In this document: positions 25,218-37,806 of the stretch, in pieces
Position numbering within the stretch: the first letter of the stretch is position 1
How the letters are laid out: the number at the start of each line of letters is the position of its first letter
NCBI GenBank assembly: GCA_023382975.1
Contig: JAHDXO010000033.1
Coordinates: 54,336-118,335, forward strand
DNA: 64,000 nucleotides
From: Pirellulaceae bacterium
Lineage (GTDB): Bacteria; Planctomycetota; Planctomycetia; Pirellulales; Pirellulaceae
Direction of reading: 5' to 3'
Notes under the pieces: model-generated
Databases searched by the model: none
Told to the model about the DNA's origin: nothing
What the model saw: only the letters and a program-made list of their open reading frames with translations
Made by a program: the position numbers and the translations under genes

Positions 25218-27209
25218 TCACGTTGCCTCTTCGCAAACGAACTCGCCGCAGACTTCGGTGCTCGCGGTCTCCAACGCAGCAATGCGCGGCGCCAACCACC
25301 GAACGATCTCGCTCAGACACTGCTCGACGGACCAACGATCGGTCGGAATGACCAGAACCGCGTCCTCGGGCTCTTGGTAGGGTGACGTAACGCCCGGAAA
25401 GTTGACGATCTCGCCACGGTCCGCCGCCCGGTATCGTCCCGAGAGATCCCGCTTCCGGCAGACGGCGAGCGAGGCCGATAGATGAATATGTAGGAAACGC
25501 TCGGCACCGATGACTTGCCTTGCCTTTTCACGAATCGCGGCATCGGGCGCCACGAAGGCCGCCAGGCAGATCATCCCGGCATCATTGATCAGGCGGCAGA
25601 TCTCCGCGGCGCGCCGGAGGTTCTCCGACCGCTCGTCGGCGGAGAAGCCCAAATCGCGGCTGATCCCGTGACGCAGATTCTGTCCATCGAGGACCGTCAC
25701 CGCGCAGCCGGCGTCAAAGAGCAATTCTTCAAGTCCGTAGGCCAGCGTTGTCTTGCCCGCGCCACTCAGGCCGGTGATCAGGATCGTGAGCGGAGGGTGT
25801 GCGAATCGCTCGGCTCGTTGTTCGGACGAGATGCGGCTGGTGGAACGCTGCAGACGACCGCTCCGCAACTGGCCGGACCACGCATCGGGGCGAGCCGCGT
25901 CGGACAAGGGATCGCGAATCATGCCCGCTGCCACGGTTTCGTGGGTCACACGATCGACCAGAATAAATCCACCGCTGCGGCGATCGCGTCGATACGGGTC
26001 ATGCATGATAGGATCGTGCGTGCAAACAAGGCAGCGGCCGATTTCGTTCATGCGCAGCGTCGCGGTTTCCACGTGCTGTCCTGTTGTAATCTCGACGCGA
26101 TGCAAGACGATCTGCACCTCGGCGCTGGTCCGGCGTGTCGTGTGCTTCATCCAATACGACTTGCCCGGGACAAGCGGTTGCTCCGACATCCAAACCAGGT
26201 CGGCCTCCAACTGCCGGCCCACTCGCGGCGGACTGTCTAGATCGACGATCATGTCGCCCCGCGCCACGTCGATCTGGTCGGCCAGCGTGACCGTCACGGC
26301 GGCCCCAGCACCAGCCTGCCCGAGTTCCCCGTCGAATGTAACGATCGACTGAATCTGCGTGGTTCTTCCGCGCGGCAGCACCAGAACCTGCTCGCCGACT
26401 CGCAACGAACCGGCGATCACGGTGCCGCTGTAACCGCGGAAGGACGAATCGGGACGACTCACACGCTGGACCGGAAAGCGCAGACCACGGGAACGTTCCA
26501 CGTCCCCGAGCGGAGTGTATTCCAGTCGCTCCAGCAACGTGGGGCCATCGTACCACGGCATCCGCAAGCTGCGGCGAGTTACGTTGTCGCCCGCCAGTCC
26601 GGAGAGAGGAACGCATTGCACGTCGGGCAGATCGAGCGTGCCGGCAAATTCGCGATACGCCGCGACGATGTGGCGAAACACCGCCTGATCGTACTCGACC
26701 AAGTCCATTTTGTTGACCGCCAGCACCACGTGGGGCACGCCCAGCAACGAGACGATGTAGCTGTGGCGGCGAGTCTGTGGAAGCAGTCCGTGGCGCGCAT
26801 CGACCAAGATGATCGCCAGTTGGGCCGTCGAAGCCGCAGTCGCCATATTTCGCGTATACTGCTGGTGGCCCGGACTGTCCGCGATGATGAACTTGCGTTT
26901 CTCCGTCTGGAAGTAGCGATAGGCTACATCGATCGTAATTCCCTGCTGACGCTCGTCCTCCAGGCCATCGAGCAGCAGGGCAGGATCGAGCGGCAAATCC
27001 ACGGTACCGTGCTTCTCGGAATCGCGCTCGAGGGACGCGATTTGGTCGTCGTACACCGCACCCGTTTCCAGCAGCAGACGTCCAATCAGCGTGCTTTTGC
27101 CGTCATCCACGCTGCCACATGTGGTCAGGCGCAGCACTTCCTTTCCCTGATCCTGTCTTAGGTACTCGCGTGTCTGATCGACCGAGTCGAGCGAGTGTTT
27201 CCAAAGCAT
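25218..27209 (-). CDS. cysNC: Bifunctional sulfate adenylyltransferase large subunit / APS kinase
   Basis: Protein of 663 aa, a CysN-CysC fusion. The N-terminal EF-Tu-like GTPase has G1 GSVDDGKST (32-40), G3 DSPGH (111-115) and G4 NKMD (166-169), followed by beta-barrel domains. From residue 480 it is APS kinase with P-loop GLSGAGKTT (480-488) and DGQNLRHG. Together with CysD it makes adenosine 5'-phosphosulfate from ATP and sulfate at the cost of GTP, then phosphorylates it to PAPS. It could serve sulfate assimilation or sulfation. The gene starts 26 bp after cysD in the same operon. Confidence 0.95.
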   Translation of the reverse strand: MLWKHSLDSVDQTREYLRQDQGKEVLRLTTCGSVDDGKSTLIGRLLLETGAVYDDQIASLERDSEKHGTVDLPLDPALLLDGLEDERQQGITIDVAYRYFQTEKRKFIIADSPGHQQYTRNMATAASTAQLAIILVDARHGLLPQTRRHSYIVSLLGVPHVVLAVNKMDLVEYDQAVFRHIVAAYREFAGTLDLPDVQCVPLSGLAGDNVTRRSLRMPWYDGPTLLERLEYTPLGDVERSRGLRFPVQRVSRPDSSFRGYSGTVIAGSLRVGEQVLVLPRGRTTQIQSIVTFDGELGQAGAGAAVTVTLADQIDVARGDMIVDLDSPPRVGRQLEADLVWMSEQPLVPGKSYWMKHTTRRTSAEVQIVLHRVEITTGQHVETATLRMNEIGRCLVCTHDPIMHDPYRRDRRSGGFILVDRVTHETVAAGMIRDPLSDAARPDAWSGQLRSGRLQRSTSRISSEQRAERFAHPPLTILITGLSGAGKTTLAYGLEELLFDAGCAVTVLDGQNLRHGISRDLGFSADERSENLRRAAEICRLINDAGMICLAAFVAPDAAIREKARQVIGAERFLHIHLSASLAVCRKRDLSGRYRAADRGEIVNFPGVTSPYQEPEDAVLVIPTDRWSVEQCLSEIVRWLAPRIAALETASTEVCGEFVCEEAT

Positions 27210-27235
27210 GGTCTCTCCAGCCGGTTCGGCGGTGT

Positions 27236-28201
27236 TCAGAAATAGCCTTCTCGCTTCTTACGTTCCATCGCCGCGCATTCGTCCCGGTCGATGGCGCGCC
27301 CTTGTCGTTCCGAATGCCGCGTGGTCAGCACCTCGTGGACAATCTCCAAAACGTTGGCCGCTTTGGACTCCACCGCGCCCGTAACCGGATAACAACCGAG
27401 TGTGCGAAAACGCACCGACTTCATTTCGGGCGTTTCTCCGGGAAGCAGCGGCATGCGGTCATCGTCCACCATGATCCAGTCCCCGTGGCGCGGGACGACG
27501 GGCCGCGACGCGGCGAAGTACAGCGGAACCAAGGGGATCTTCTCCAGTTCGATGTACTGCCAGACATCCAATTCCGTCCAATTCGACAAGGGGAATACTC
27601 GCATGCTGTGCCCGCGGTGGACCCAGGTGTTGTAGAGTTCCCATAGTTCCGGCCTCTGGTTCTTGGGATCCCAGCGATGCTGGGAATCGCGAAACGAGAA
27701 GACTCGCTCCTTGGCGCGGGAACGCTCCTCGTCGCGCCGCCCTCCCCCGATGGCCGCGTCGAACCGATGCTTGTCGAGCGCCTGTTTCAGCGGCTGGGTG
27801 CGCATGATTTCGGTGTAGACGCGGCTGTCGTAATCGAAAGGATTAACGCCGGCGCGGACCCCTTCCTCGTTGATGTGGACGATTACCTCCAGGCCCAGTT
27901 GGTCACGCACATACGAGTCCCGGAACTCGATCATCTCGCGGAATTCCCAAGTGGAATCGATATGCAGCAACGGAAAGGGCAGCGGGCCGGGATAGAATGC
28001 CTTGCGAGCCAGATGCAGCATCACGCTCGAGTCTTTTCCGATCGAGTACAGCAGCACCGGACGCTCGAACGATTCCGCTACCTCGCGGAGGATGTAGATG
28101 CTCTCCGCCTCGAGTTCGCGCAGATGCATCGTTCGCGGATGGGCTCCGCCGGAGGTCGCCAGTGTGCCTTGCGAGGGGAATAACGTGTTTGGTGCTTCCA
28201 T
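27236..28201 (-). CDS. cysD: Sulfate adenylyltransferase small subunit
   Basis: Protein of 321 aa with the PP-loop of the ATP-pyrophosphatase superfamily (LLYSIGKDSSVMLHLARKAF, loop at 53-59). The family blocks are all present: LLHIDSTWEFREMIEFRD, DAAIGGGRRDEERSRAKERVFSFRD, HSMRVFPLSNWTELDVWQYI, RTLGCYPVTGA. It forms ATP sulfurylase with the CysN half of the next gene product. It begins only 3 bp after the dabA stop codon, so sulfate activation is firmly co-transcribed with inorganic carbon uptake. Confidence 0.96.
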   Translation of the reverse strand: MEAPNTLFPSQGTLATSGGAHPRTMHLRELEAESIYILREVAESFERPVLLYSIGKDSSVMLHLARKAFYPGPLPFPLLHIDSTWEFREMIEFRDSYVRDQLGLEVIVHINEEGVRAGVNPFDYDSRVYTEIMRTQPLKQALDKHRFDAAIGGGRRDEERSRAKERVFSFRDSQHRWDPKNQRPELWELYNTWVHRGHSMRVFPLSNWTELDVWQYIELEKIPLVPLYFAASRPVVPRHGDWIMVDDDRMPLLPGETPEMKSVRFRTLGCYPVTGAVESKAANVLEIVHEVLTTRHSERQGRAIDRDECAAMERKKREGYF

Positions 28202-28204
28202 GGT

Positions 28205-30766
<2,562 letters not shown>

Positions 30767-30814
30767 GAAAGTGTCCTTGGTGGGAGATTCCGGTGAACAA
30801 ACAGATCGCTTTGG

Positions 30815-32425
30815 CTAGGGGACCGGCGCCGAGCGTCCCCACAACAGAGCCGTCGCCCGCCGAGCGGGAATATCGACGTAGAAGCCGTGCATCGCATGCA
30901 CGTACAGTGATTGCAGCAGCGCGTGGCGTGGCAGCAAGGCGACCGCGACCTGCAACGCGAAAACCGCCGAGAAGCCCGCGGCCACCAGAATCACCATCGG
31001 AACGGCGAGTGGAGAAGGGGCCGACAACCAGCCTACCGACGAGCCCGCGAGAATCCAGTCCGCCGTCTGGTAAAGGGCGCAGTAGCCGAAACTGACTAGC
31101 GCCGCCCAAACGATAGTTCGCACGGCGAGTTTCCAGACCATGGTCGAAAGCCCGATCCATAGCAACTGCGTCAACGCGAGAACCAAAATCAGCCCCAACA
31201 CCCCAGCCCCTGGCTTCGTCGAGAAGTTCACGCCCAGCGTCCACGCGGCACCCAGGCAAAGGCCCAGCGAGATCGCCACAGCCAGAGGCAACATCCGTGG
31301 ACGAAATGCGACGGATCGGCCGAGTTCACCCGCAGCGCGGAGACGGGCGGCGGAGTCGAGCACGCTACCGCTGCTCAGAAACGCGTGAGCTTTGTAGAGC
31401 GAATGAGCCACGATGTGCAACAGCGCGGCCGAGAACGCGCCCAAACCGCACTGCAGCATCATGAAGCCCATCTGAGCGATCGTCGAATAGGCCAACGACC
31501 TCTTGACGCTGGTCTGCGTGAGCATCACCACGCCTCCGAAAATCGCCGTCGTCGCCCCCACGACCGCCAGAAAGTCGAGTGCCACGGGAGACATGGAAAT
31601 CAGCGGACTCAGACGGAGCACCAGGAAACCGCCTCCGTTGATAATGCCGGCGTGCATCAGAGCGGAGACGGGTGTCGGCGTCTCCATCGTGTCGGGCAAC
31701 CAGCTATGGAAGGGAAACTGGGCCGATTTCGTCATGGCGCCGACGACAAACAGCGTACCGATCAGCGAGATCAGCCCCTTGCCACCCGCCGCACTCTGTG
31801 CCACCGTCACCGCGTTAGCGAAGACGGTCTTGTAGTCGAAACTGCCAAAGCAGTAGTAGGTCAGCGCCAACGCAACGATCAGCATCACGTCGCCCAGCCG
31901 GCTGATCAAAAATTTCTTCCGGGCCGCCCAGATGGCCCAGGGCCGGTCGGGATAGTGGGTCAGAAGCTGGTGCAGTCCCGCACTGGTCAGCATCCAGGCG
32001 ACGGTGAACATGACCAGATTGCGCGACACCACCATCAACAACACCGCACCCAGCGTGAAGAGCATCCAGCGCAGGAACCGCCCCTGCGTGGCTTCACCAT
32101 CCAGATAACGCACCGAGTAGCGGGCGATCACCATCCCGACGAAGCTGATCAACAACTGCATGACGGCGGCGAGACTGTCGTAGTACACACCGAAGTTCAG
32201 CGGCAGCGGCCAGTCGAGACTTACCAATGCCGCATCCAGCGGACCTCGCAGTCCAAGGGCGAACGCCGCCGCTGCCGACGAACCGAACGCGAGAACAGTC
32301 AGGACCATCGCTGCGCAGCATACCGTCCCCACATTGCGATTCGCCCAACGGCTCGGAGTGAATCCGGCGGCGAGCAGCAAGAGCGGCGGCAGTGCCACCA
32401 GCAGAGCGTCCCAGTGCATCGGCAT
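30815..32425 (-). CDS. dabB: DabB-type proton-conducting membrane subunit (NuoL-like)
   Basis: Protein of 536 aa with about 14 membrane helices and the proton-conducting transporter signature shared with NuoL and MrpA: FTVAWMLTSAGLHQLL, then MTKSAQFPFHSWLPDTMETPTPVSALMHAGIINGGGFLV, then TQTSVKRSLAYSTIAQMGFMM. It is shorter than NuoL, lacking the long lateral helix, as expected for DabB. It pairs with DabA to couple ion flow to CO2 hydration. It is the first gene of the five-gene minus-strand operon. The divergent winged-helix gene lies 280 bp away. Confidence 0.92.
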   Translation of the reverse strand: MPMHWDALLVALPPLLLLAAGFTPSRWANRNVGTVCCAAMVLTVLAFGSSAAAAFALGLRGPLDAALVSLDWPLPLNFGVYYDSLAAVMQLLISFVGMVIARYSVRYLDGEATQGRFLRWMLFTLGAVLLMVVSRNLVMFTVAWMLTSAGLHQLLTHYPDRPWAIWAARKKFLISRLGDVMLIVALALTYYCFGSFDYKTVFANAVTVAQSAAGGKGLISLIGTLFVVGAMTKSAQFPFHSWLPDTMETPTPVSALMHAGIINGGGFLVLRLSPLISMSPVALDFLAVVGATTAIFGGVVMLTQTSVKRSLAYSTIAQMGFMMLQCGLGAFSAALLHIVAHSLYKAHAFLSSGSVLDSAARLRAAGELGRSVAFRPRMLPLAVAISLGLCLGAAWTLGVNFSTKPGAGVLGLILVLALTQLLWIGLSTMVWKLAVRTIVWAALVSFGYCALYQTADWILAGSSVGWLSAPSPLAVPMVILVAAGFSAVFALQVAVALLPRHALLQSLYVHAMHGFYVDIPARRATALLWGRSAPVP

Positions 32426-32475
32426 AACCCCCTATGTCTTCGAACCAACGACCATCCCGGCCCGTCATTTCACGA

Positions 32476-32504
32476 ACTTTATTACACGACATATATTTCG
32501 TCAA
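32476..32504 (-). promoter_or_regulatory. Candidate promoter of the dab-cys operon
   Basis: On the minus strand TTGACG (complement of 32499-32504) and TAAAGT (complement of 32476-32481) are spaced by 17 bp, about 50 bases upstream of the dabB start. The stretch is unusually AT-rich for this genome (ATATATTTCG). The match is moderate, especially at the -10 position. Confidence 0.4.
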
Positions 32505-32523
32505 TCGCAAATCGTAAAATTTT

Positions 32524-32542
32524 GGAAATCTCGCGATTTTCC
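32524..32542. promoter_or_regulatory. Palindromic candidate operator between dabB and the winged-helix gene
   Basis: GGAAATCTCGCGATTTTCC is a near-palindrome (GGAAA...TCGCGA...TTTCC). It lies in the divergent intergenic region, upstream of the candidate dabB promoter. Its placement next to a DNA-binding protein gene makes it a plausible operator, but this is inference. Confidence 0.35.
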
Positions 32543-32705
32543 GGAGTACGGCTCGGACGGGTGGAATTTCCATGCGGTGCATGATTGATCCACGGCGTAT
32601 TTCCACCTAGAATCCAGGCCGCTGCGTTGACCGGTTCGGATTCGAAGCCTGTTTCGCACAGTCCGGAACGCAGTGACAGGTTGCTTCTCTCCCCAGGCAC
32701 CGGAC

Positions 32706-33122
32706 ATGACGAAAAAAAAACGTTCCGATCACGTCAAATCAAGCCGCAGTGCGAATCGGTCACCTGTGGCCAGCCAACACGACCCAACGTCGCCGTCTCG
32801 CACGTCGAACTCGCTTGAGCCGGCTCACCGCTCCGAACACGCCGGCGGGCGTTGGACCTTTCTCACCAACCACTCGCACGTATTGATCCTCTTGTCTCGA
32901 AACCCGACGATGGTGCTGCGCGAGGTCGCCGCGTTGGTGGGAATCACGGAGCGCGCCGTTCAGCGGATCATCGTGGATTTGGAGCAGGCGGGTTACATCG
33001 AGCGAGAAAAGGTGGGACGCCAGAATCAGTACCGGATTCTGGCGGATCGACCGTTGCGCCACCCGATCGAATCGCACCGGAAGATCGGCGACATCATCGC
33101 CTTGATCGAATCGTCGGACTAG
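32706..33122 (+). CDS. Winged-helix DNA-binding regulator
   Basis: Protein of 138 aa. After a basic, disordered 50-residue N-terminus (MTKKKRSDHVKSSRS...) comes a winged helix: TNHSHVLILLSRNPTMVLREVAALVGITERAVQRIIVDLEQAGYIEREKVGRQNQYRIL, resembling MarR/ArsR-type folds, with the recognition helix in ITERAVQRIIVDLEQ. No metal or ligand motif is visible. It is divergent from dabB, so it may control the carbon/sulfur operon and itself. ATG 32706 is preferred to the in-frame GTG at 32673. Confidence 0.78.
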   Translation: MTKKKRSDHVKSSRSANRSPVASQHDPTSPSRTSNSLEPAHRSEHAGGRWTFLTNHSHVLILLSRNPTMVLREVAALVGITERAVQRIIVDLEQAGYIEREKVGRQNQYRILADRPLRHPIESHRKIGDIIALIESSD

Positions 33123-33192
33123 CCCCCGGCAGCGCGCGGACGAGGCGTCGTGCCGCACGCCGGTCATCCGCTGTTGATCCAACCAAGGCGGA

Positions 33193-36100
33193 TCAATACA
33201 CGATTTCGATGCTGTCCCAGAACAGTTCCAAGGATTCGCCACCGCCGGTGAGTTCCGCCTTGATGATCAAGGGGCCGCGGCGACCGGCGGCGGGGGCGAG
33301 ATCGACTTCGATGGTCTTCCAGGGTTCGCGCAACGACCGGCCGCTGGATTCGTCGCGCAGCAGGACTTCATTGCCCAATCGGACTTCGATCGACCAGTCG
33401 CGCACTCCGCCGTGTCCCAGCGTGAATCGCAGTCGCGGCTGGCCGGTAGCCGGAACGGCGATGTCGCGCGTGAACACTACCGGCTCGTTGGGCTTGGCGT
33501 GCGCGACCAGCACGTTCGTTCGCCCTTGCCGCTCGGCCTCGATCGGCCCGGTGCGGTCGATGGTGCCGCTGATCAGTTGCCAACCCGGAAACCGCTTGGC
33601 CGCCGTGCGCAGCAGGTCCAGCGGGACATGGCGGGTCCACGGATCGGGTTCGGCCGCCGGATCCCAGGCCAAATCGCCCGAGCCCTCGGGGACCAACTCC
33701 AGGATCTCCGGTTCGAGATCGTTCCTGTTGGCCCCGTAGAAGGTCCAGATCCGGTCTTTCCACAAGGTCAACGGTCCCAGGCAAGTCTCGGGGGTGTTCA
33801 AGTCGCCCAGCGGAGAGACCGCCAGTGCATCGCCGCTGGCGGCATCCAGCCAAACCAAGTGACAACCTTCCTTGCGAGTCAGACGTCGCGAAGCGGCGGG
33901 TTGGGCGAACAGAATGCCGCTGGAGTCGCAGACTATCCCGTGAAGAATGCCCGGCAGGCGGTGCTCCCACCGAATGTGTCCCGTATCGGCCTCGACGGCC
34001 AGCAACTCGTTGTCGGTCTGCACGATCAGCAAATCGTCGACCAATCCGAACACACGCTGCAAGTCGGGCAGGACGCGGCTCCAGACCAGGCGCCCCGTGC
34101 TGGCATCCAGGCAATCCACCGAGGCCACACCCGGCTGAGCGATGTAGACCAAACCGCCCCGTCGCAGCGGACGCTGGAAATACTGGGCGACCCAACGCGG
34201 ATCTTCCTCCGGAGGCAGCGCGGTTTGGGTCCGCAGCCAGTGAACGTGGCCCGAAAGGCCGCAGCGGAAGGTCACGCCGGACATGGCGACAATCAGCGAA
34301 TCGTCGATCGCGAGCGTCTCGCAGCATCGCCGGCGCCACCAGACCTCGTTCAACCGCAGCAGATCGAAGGCGGTCAGCACGTACCCGTTTTCCGCGTCGA
34401 AGACGGTCAATCGCACCAGATTCGCGCCCTGATCCTGCCGCACGACCGTCAGCGCGGCCAGTTGGCCCTGGATCATCACCGGGTCGGAGATCACCGCCTC
34501 GCCCTGTCCCAGTTCGGTCGTCCACCGCACTTGGCCCGACGCCCGGTCGACGCAGACTAGAACCGGCCCCGGCTCGTACATCATCCGCGCGTAAATGCGG
34601 TCGCGAACCAACAGCGGACGCATTGGGATCAGCGGCCATTCCTGCGTGGGCAGCGGAGCTGCGCGGTCGGGAACTGCTTGCCACGCCCGCGAACCGTCGG
34701 TCAGTCTGTGAGCGGACAGATGAAACCGGTTGTTGACATAAAGCGTGTCGTCCCACGAAGTCGTGGCCAACTGGCGGCCGACCCAATCGAGATTAAACCG
34801 GATCGCGGAACCCGGAGCGCGGCTTGGCGCATCTTTGCCGACCGGACCCTGCAAGCGTCCTCGCCGCTGCACGCGATAACCGGTGGGCTGCGGCATCGAG
34901 GTGGTCGCCACCTCGCCGGCCGTTGGGGCAAGGTTGGCGCGGCTGCTGACCAATTCGTCGATCAATTGCTCGAATTGCTCGGCACTCAGGCGATGCTCGC
35001 CAAACTCGACATCGCTTCGCACCGTCCCGTCCATCCGCTGGCCCTGCAGTGCCGCGGCCAACCGTTGGCGGGCTTCCAGTTCGCCGCGCAAGACGGCACC
35101 GGCCGATGCAAGGCCTCGGCGGTATTCGACCAAGGCCGTGGCGAACCAACCGCCCGTCAGCGCCCGGTCGCCCAGCCAGCGATGAGCTTCCGCCGCCGCC
35201 TCGGTGCCGGAGAACTGGATCGTGGCCAGTTCCAAAGTGACCGCGTTGCCGCGCTGCATCGCGCTGCGCACTCGCAGATCGGCGACATCGCGGTACTGGT
35301 CCAGAATCGCTTGCCGCAGAGGCCCGGCGCCCTCCACGGCGCTGGCGACCGCGGTTGGCAAGGAGACATATCGCCGGGCGTCGCCGGCATCCGGAGCCAA
35401 TCCGCGCAGAAGTTCGGCATCCAGGGACACGATCAGCCGCGCCGCGTCGTCCCACGCGCCGCTGTCGATCATCGCCTGCAACTCGGCCAGAAAATTGTAC
35501 GTCGGCTTGCTCACTTCCTCGATCCAAACGGGCGCCCAATCGGCCTTGCGGCGCACCAGCCGATCGCCGCTGACATCCTGCGGAAGATAGCGCAGCGCGA
35601 CCGCCTCGGCCCATTCGGTCAGCGGCGTGACGTCATTCAGCCGAAAGCACCACAGTTGACGGCACAGATCGAGCAGCTCGCGCCACCGCTGCTGGTGGCT
35701 CAATTGGACGATCTCGGCCCGGACCAACGTCTCGCGGGCCGGGCGCACATCGTCGTGCGAACCCAGCGGGACACTCATCAAATCGTGACGGATCCAGGTA
35801 TAGGGTCGCTGCCCCTCGCGCCGAAAAGCTTCCAGTCCCAGCGCGTGGTAACGTTCCATGAGCGATTCTCGCTGAGCATAGTCGTCACGGACGGTCAGCA
35901 GCAGGGCCGCCTCGGCCAGCAGCGTCTTTCGGCGTTCGAGGGGCAGACCCCGCCGCGCGGCGTCGTCCAGCAGCAGATCGATCAGTTGCGTACCCAGCGA
36001 CTTGGCACAGCCGTGACCCAACGTGCGGATCGCGCTAGCTCGCCGCCATGCGTCCGCATCGACGCCTGACGGCATGGATTCCATCGACTTCGTCAACCAC

Positions 36101-37737
36101 GATCCAATGCCGTTGACCCGCGGCCACGGCGTCGCTTGGCGAACCAGTTCCGGATCGGCCAGTGCGTTGAACTCGGGCAACAAGCGAACCTGGACGCGGC
36201 GAAGACGGATCCGGCCGTCGGACACCTCGCCGCAGTGCATCAAGCCGAAGTGAGTGGCCGCTTCGTTCAGATCTCCCCAGTGCTTGTCGCCGGCCACCCA
36301 GTGCAAGCCGTCGCAACTGGTCCACCAGTGAACCGTCCCGCAGGCGAACAGCATCCGGACCCAGAGCGACGAAGGCGCAAACGGCACGAAGGCTTGCTGC
36401 ACGGGCGAAAACCCCGTGTCGCGTGTGTCAAAATCGCGGAGCGTCGCCACCATGCGTCCGCTGTTGGAGTCCCGCAGCAGTCGCATCGCATGGGCGGGCC
36501 GAGCGTCGCCGGGGCCGACGAAGACGCCCGTGCCCGGCGTCGCATTCTCGACCTGCAACAGAACCTCGCCCAACCCGCTCGCAGGAATCGGACAAGCAAC
36601 CCACGCGGGCTGCCGCGCCGTGGCCGCTGTCAATTCGACCGTCCCGTCCGGATGCCGCTCGAAGCGAGATCCTTCACCCAACTGTTCGAGCCACTCGAGG
36701 TCGGCGGGACGGTCCGAATCGAAGACGACCGGCCGTTCCGGCATGGCGTCGGGCGGCCACTGGGATCGCACCGCCTCGATCCCGTAGAACGTCGCCCGGC
36801 CTTCGAAGTAGCACTCGGTCGGCATGGAATCCAGCGGCGCTCGCAGCAGGACGACGTCACCGTGGCTCAGGACGACTTGTCCCGCGCGGCACCGAAGTGC
36901 AAGGGGCGCGCCCTGACGCACGCGAGTGCGCCGAGTCCGCGCCTCGTCCGTGGCCGCTGCTGCGTAGCTCTCCGGCCTCGCGCTGCCGTCGCGCCGACTG
37001 GTCCGATAGGCGACCCAGCGCGGGTGCTCCCGTTCGTAGTAGGCCAGCGTCGTCCCCGAATCACCGTGGAACAGATGGATCTGCAATTGATCGTACTCGG
37101 TGATCGACAACCGCAACGCGACATCCTCGCGCCACGGCATCCGCAGCCGCAGGAGGCCTTCGAGCCGCGCACTCTCGCCTGGCTGGGTGCGCACGTTGCG
37201 AAGTTCCCCGCCGTGACCGGAGACGGGCGAAAACCACTGCTGCAAATCGTCGCGCAGGGGCAACGACTTGGCCAGATCGAAATCGCCAAAACAGACCTCG
37301 GCGAAGGCTGGAGGATCGCCCGGTTGATCGTACGCAACGGTCCACGGCCCGGGTTCGGGAGTCGCCGGGGCGGTTTGCGAATCATCGTTGGTTACGGTCG
37401 GCGCCGTGCTCGCGTCTCCGCCAACGTTCGGTTCGGACGCTGTCCGCGGCGGGGATTCGTCCTCCCTCGCAGCAGGACTGGCGTCGCCCGGTGTTGACGC
37501 AGGCGTTTCGCGATCACGATCCGCGGCCAACGCTTCCGCCGCGTCGTTCGGCGCCACGGATTCCGCGGCGGTGATCGTCGAGTCCGGCCGACCTTCTCCG
37601 CCGGACCGCGAGCGATCGCCGTGCCGCATTTGCGCAGGCCACAGACCGAGTACGAGCAAAACAATCAACACGACGCAGGCCGTCAAGGCCACACGTATCG
37701 CGGTCGTGCCCGACTGTCTCGATTCTGGTTCGTTCAT
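33193..37737 (-). CDS. Giant membrane-anchored PQQ-like beta-propeller protein
   Basis: Protein of 1514 aa. A short cytoplasmic start is followed by one membrane anchor (VALTACVVLIVLLVLGLWPA), a disordered Ser/Pro/Asp-rich linker of about 100 residues, several beta-rich domains with LamG-like character, a helical middle and, in the last 500 residues, a PQQ-type propeller (LVCVDRASGQVRWTTELGQG, DASTGRLVWSRVLPD, EADTGHIRWEHRLPG). The C-terminus is another beta-sandwich ending in LFWDSIEIVY. Such propellers bind partners or assemble outer membranes (as in BamB), and no dehydrogenase motif was seen. GAGGAAC precedes ATG 37737. It appears specific to planctomycetes. Confidence 0.8.
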   Translation of the reverse strand: MNEPESRQSGTTAIRVALTACVVLIVLLVLGLWPAQMRHGDRSRSGGEGRPDSTITAAESVAPNDAAEALAADRDRETPASTPGDASPAAREDESPPRTASEPNVGGDASTAPTVTNDDSQTAPATPEPGPWTVAYDQPGDPPAFAEVCFGDFDLAKSLPLRDDLQQWFSPVSGHGGELRNVRTQPGESARLEGLLRLRMPWREDVALRLSITEYDQLQIHLFHGDSGTTLAYYEREHPRWVAYRTSRRDGSARPESYAAAATDEARTRRTRVRQGAPLALRCRAGQVVLSHGDVVLLRAPLDSMPTECYFEGRATFYGIEAVRSQWPPDAMPERPVVFDSDRPADLEWLEQLGEGSRFERHPDGTVELTAATARQPAWVACPIPASGLGEVLLQVENATPGTGVFVGPGDARPAHAMRLLRDSNSGRMVATLRDFDTRDTGFSPVQQAFVPFAPSSLWVRMLFACGTVHWWTSCDGLHWVAGDKHWGDLNEAATHFGLMHCGEVSDGRIRLRRVQVRLLPEFNALADPELVRQATPWPRVNGIGSWLTKSMESMPSGVDADAWRRASAIRTLGHGCAKSLGTQLIDLLLDDAARRGLPLERRKTLLAEAALLLTVRDDYAQRESLMERYHALGLEAFRREGQRPYTWIRHDLMSVPLGSHDDVRPARETLVRAEIVQLSHQQRWRELLDLCRQLWCFRLNDVTPLTEWAEAVALRYLPQDVSGDRLVRRKADWAPVWIEEVSKPTYNFLAELQAMIDSGAWDDAARLIVSLDAELLRGLAPDAGDARRYVSLPTAVASAVEGAGPLRQAILDQYRDVADLRVRSAMQRGNAVTLELATIQFSGTEAAAEAHRWLGDRALTGGWFATALVEYRRGLASAGAVLRGELEARQRLAAALQGQRMDGTVRSDVEFGEHRLSAEQFEQLIDELVSSRANLAPTAGEVATTSMPQPTGYRVQRRGRLQGPVGKDAPSRAPGSAIRFNLDWVGRQLATTSWDDTLYVNNRFHLSAHRLTDGSRAWQAVPDRAAPLPTQEWPLIPMRPLLVRDRIYARMMYEPGPVLVCVDRASGQVRWTTELGQGEAVISDPVMIQGQLAALTVVRQDQGANLVRLTVFDAENGYVLTAFDLLRLNEVWWRRRCCETLAIDDSLIVAMSGVTFRCGLSGHVHWLRTQTALPPEEDPRWVAQYFQRPLRRGGLVYIAQPGVASVDCLDASTGRLVWSRVLPDLQRVFGLVDDLLIVQTDNELLAVEADTGHIRWEHRLPGILHGIVCDSSGILFAQPAASRRLTRKEGCHLVWLDAASGDALAVSPLGDLNTPETCLGPLTLWKDRIWTFYGANRNDLEPEILELVPEGSGDLAWDPAAEPDPWTRHVPLDLLRTAAKRFPGWQLISGTIDRTGPIEAERQGRTNVLVAHAKPNEPVVFTRDIAVPATGQPRLRFTLGHGGVRDWSIEVRLGNEVLLRDESSGRSLREPWKTIEVDLAPAAGRRGPLIIKAELTGGGESLELFWDSIEIVY

Positions 37738-37806
37738 AGCTGTTCCTCGTCGCAGGACGTCGGCGTCCGACATGCGGTCTTCGTTTCCGCGTCGGAACCG
37801 AGCCCG

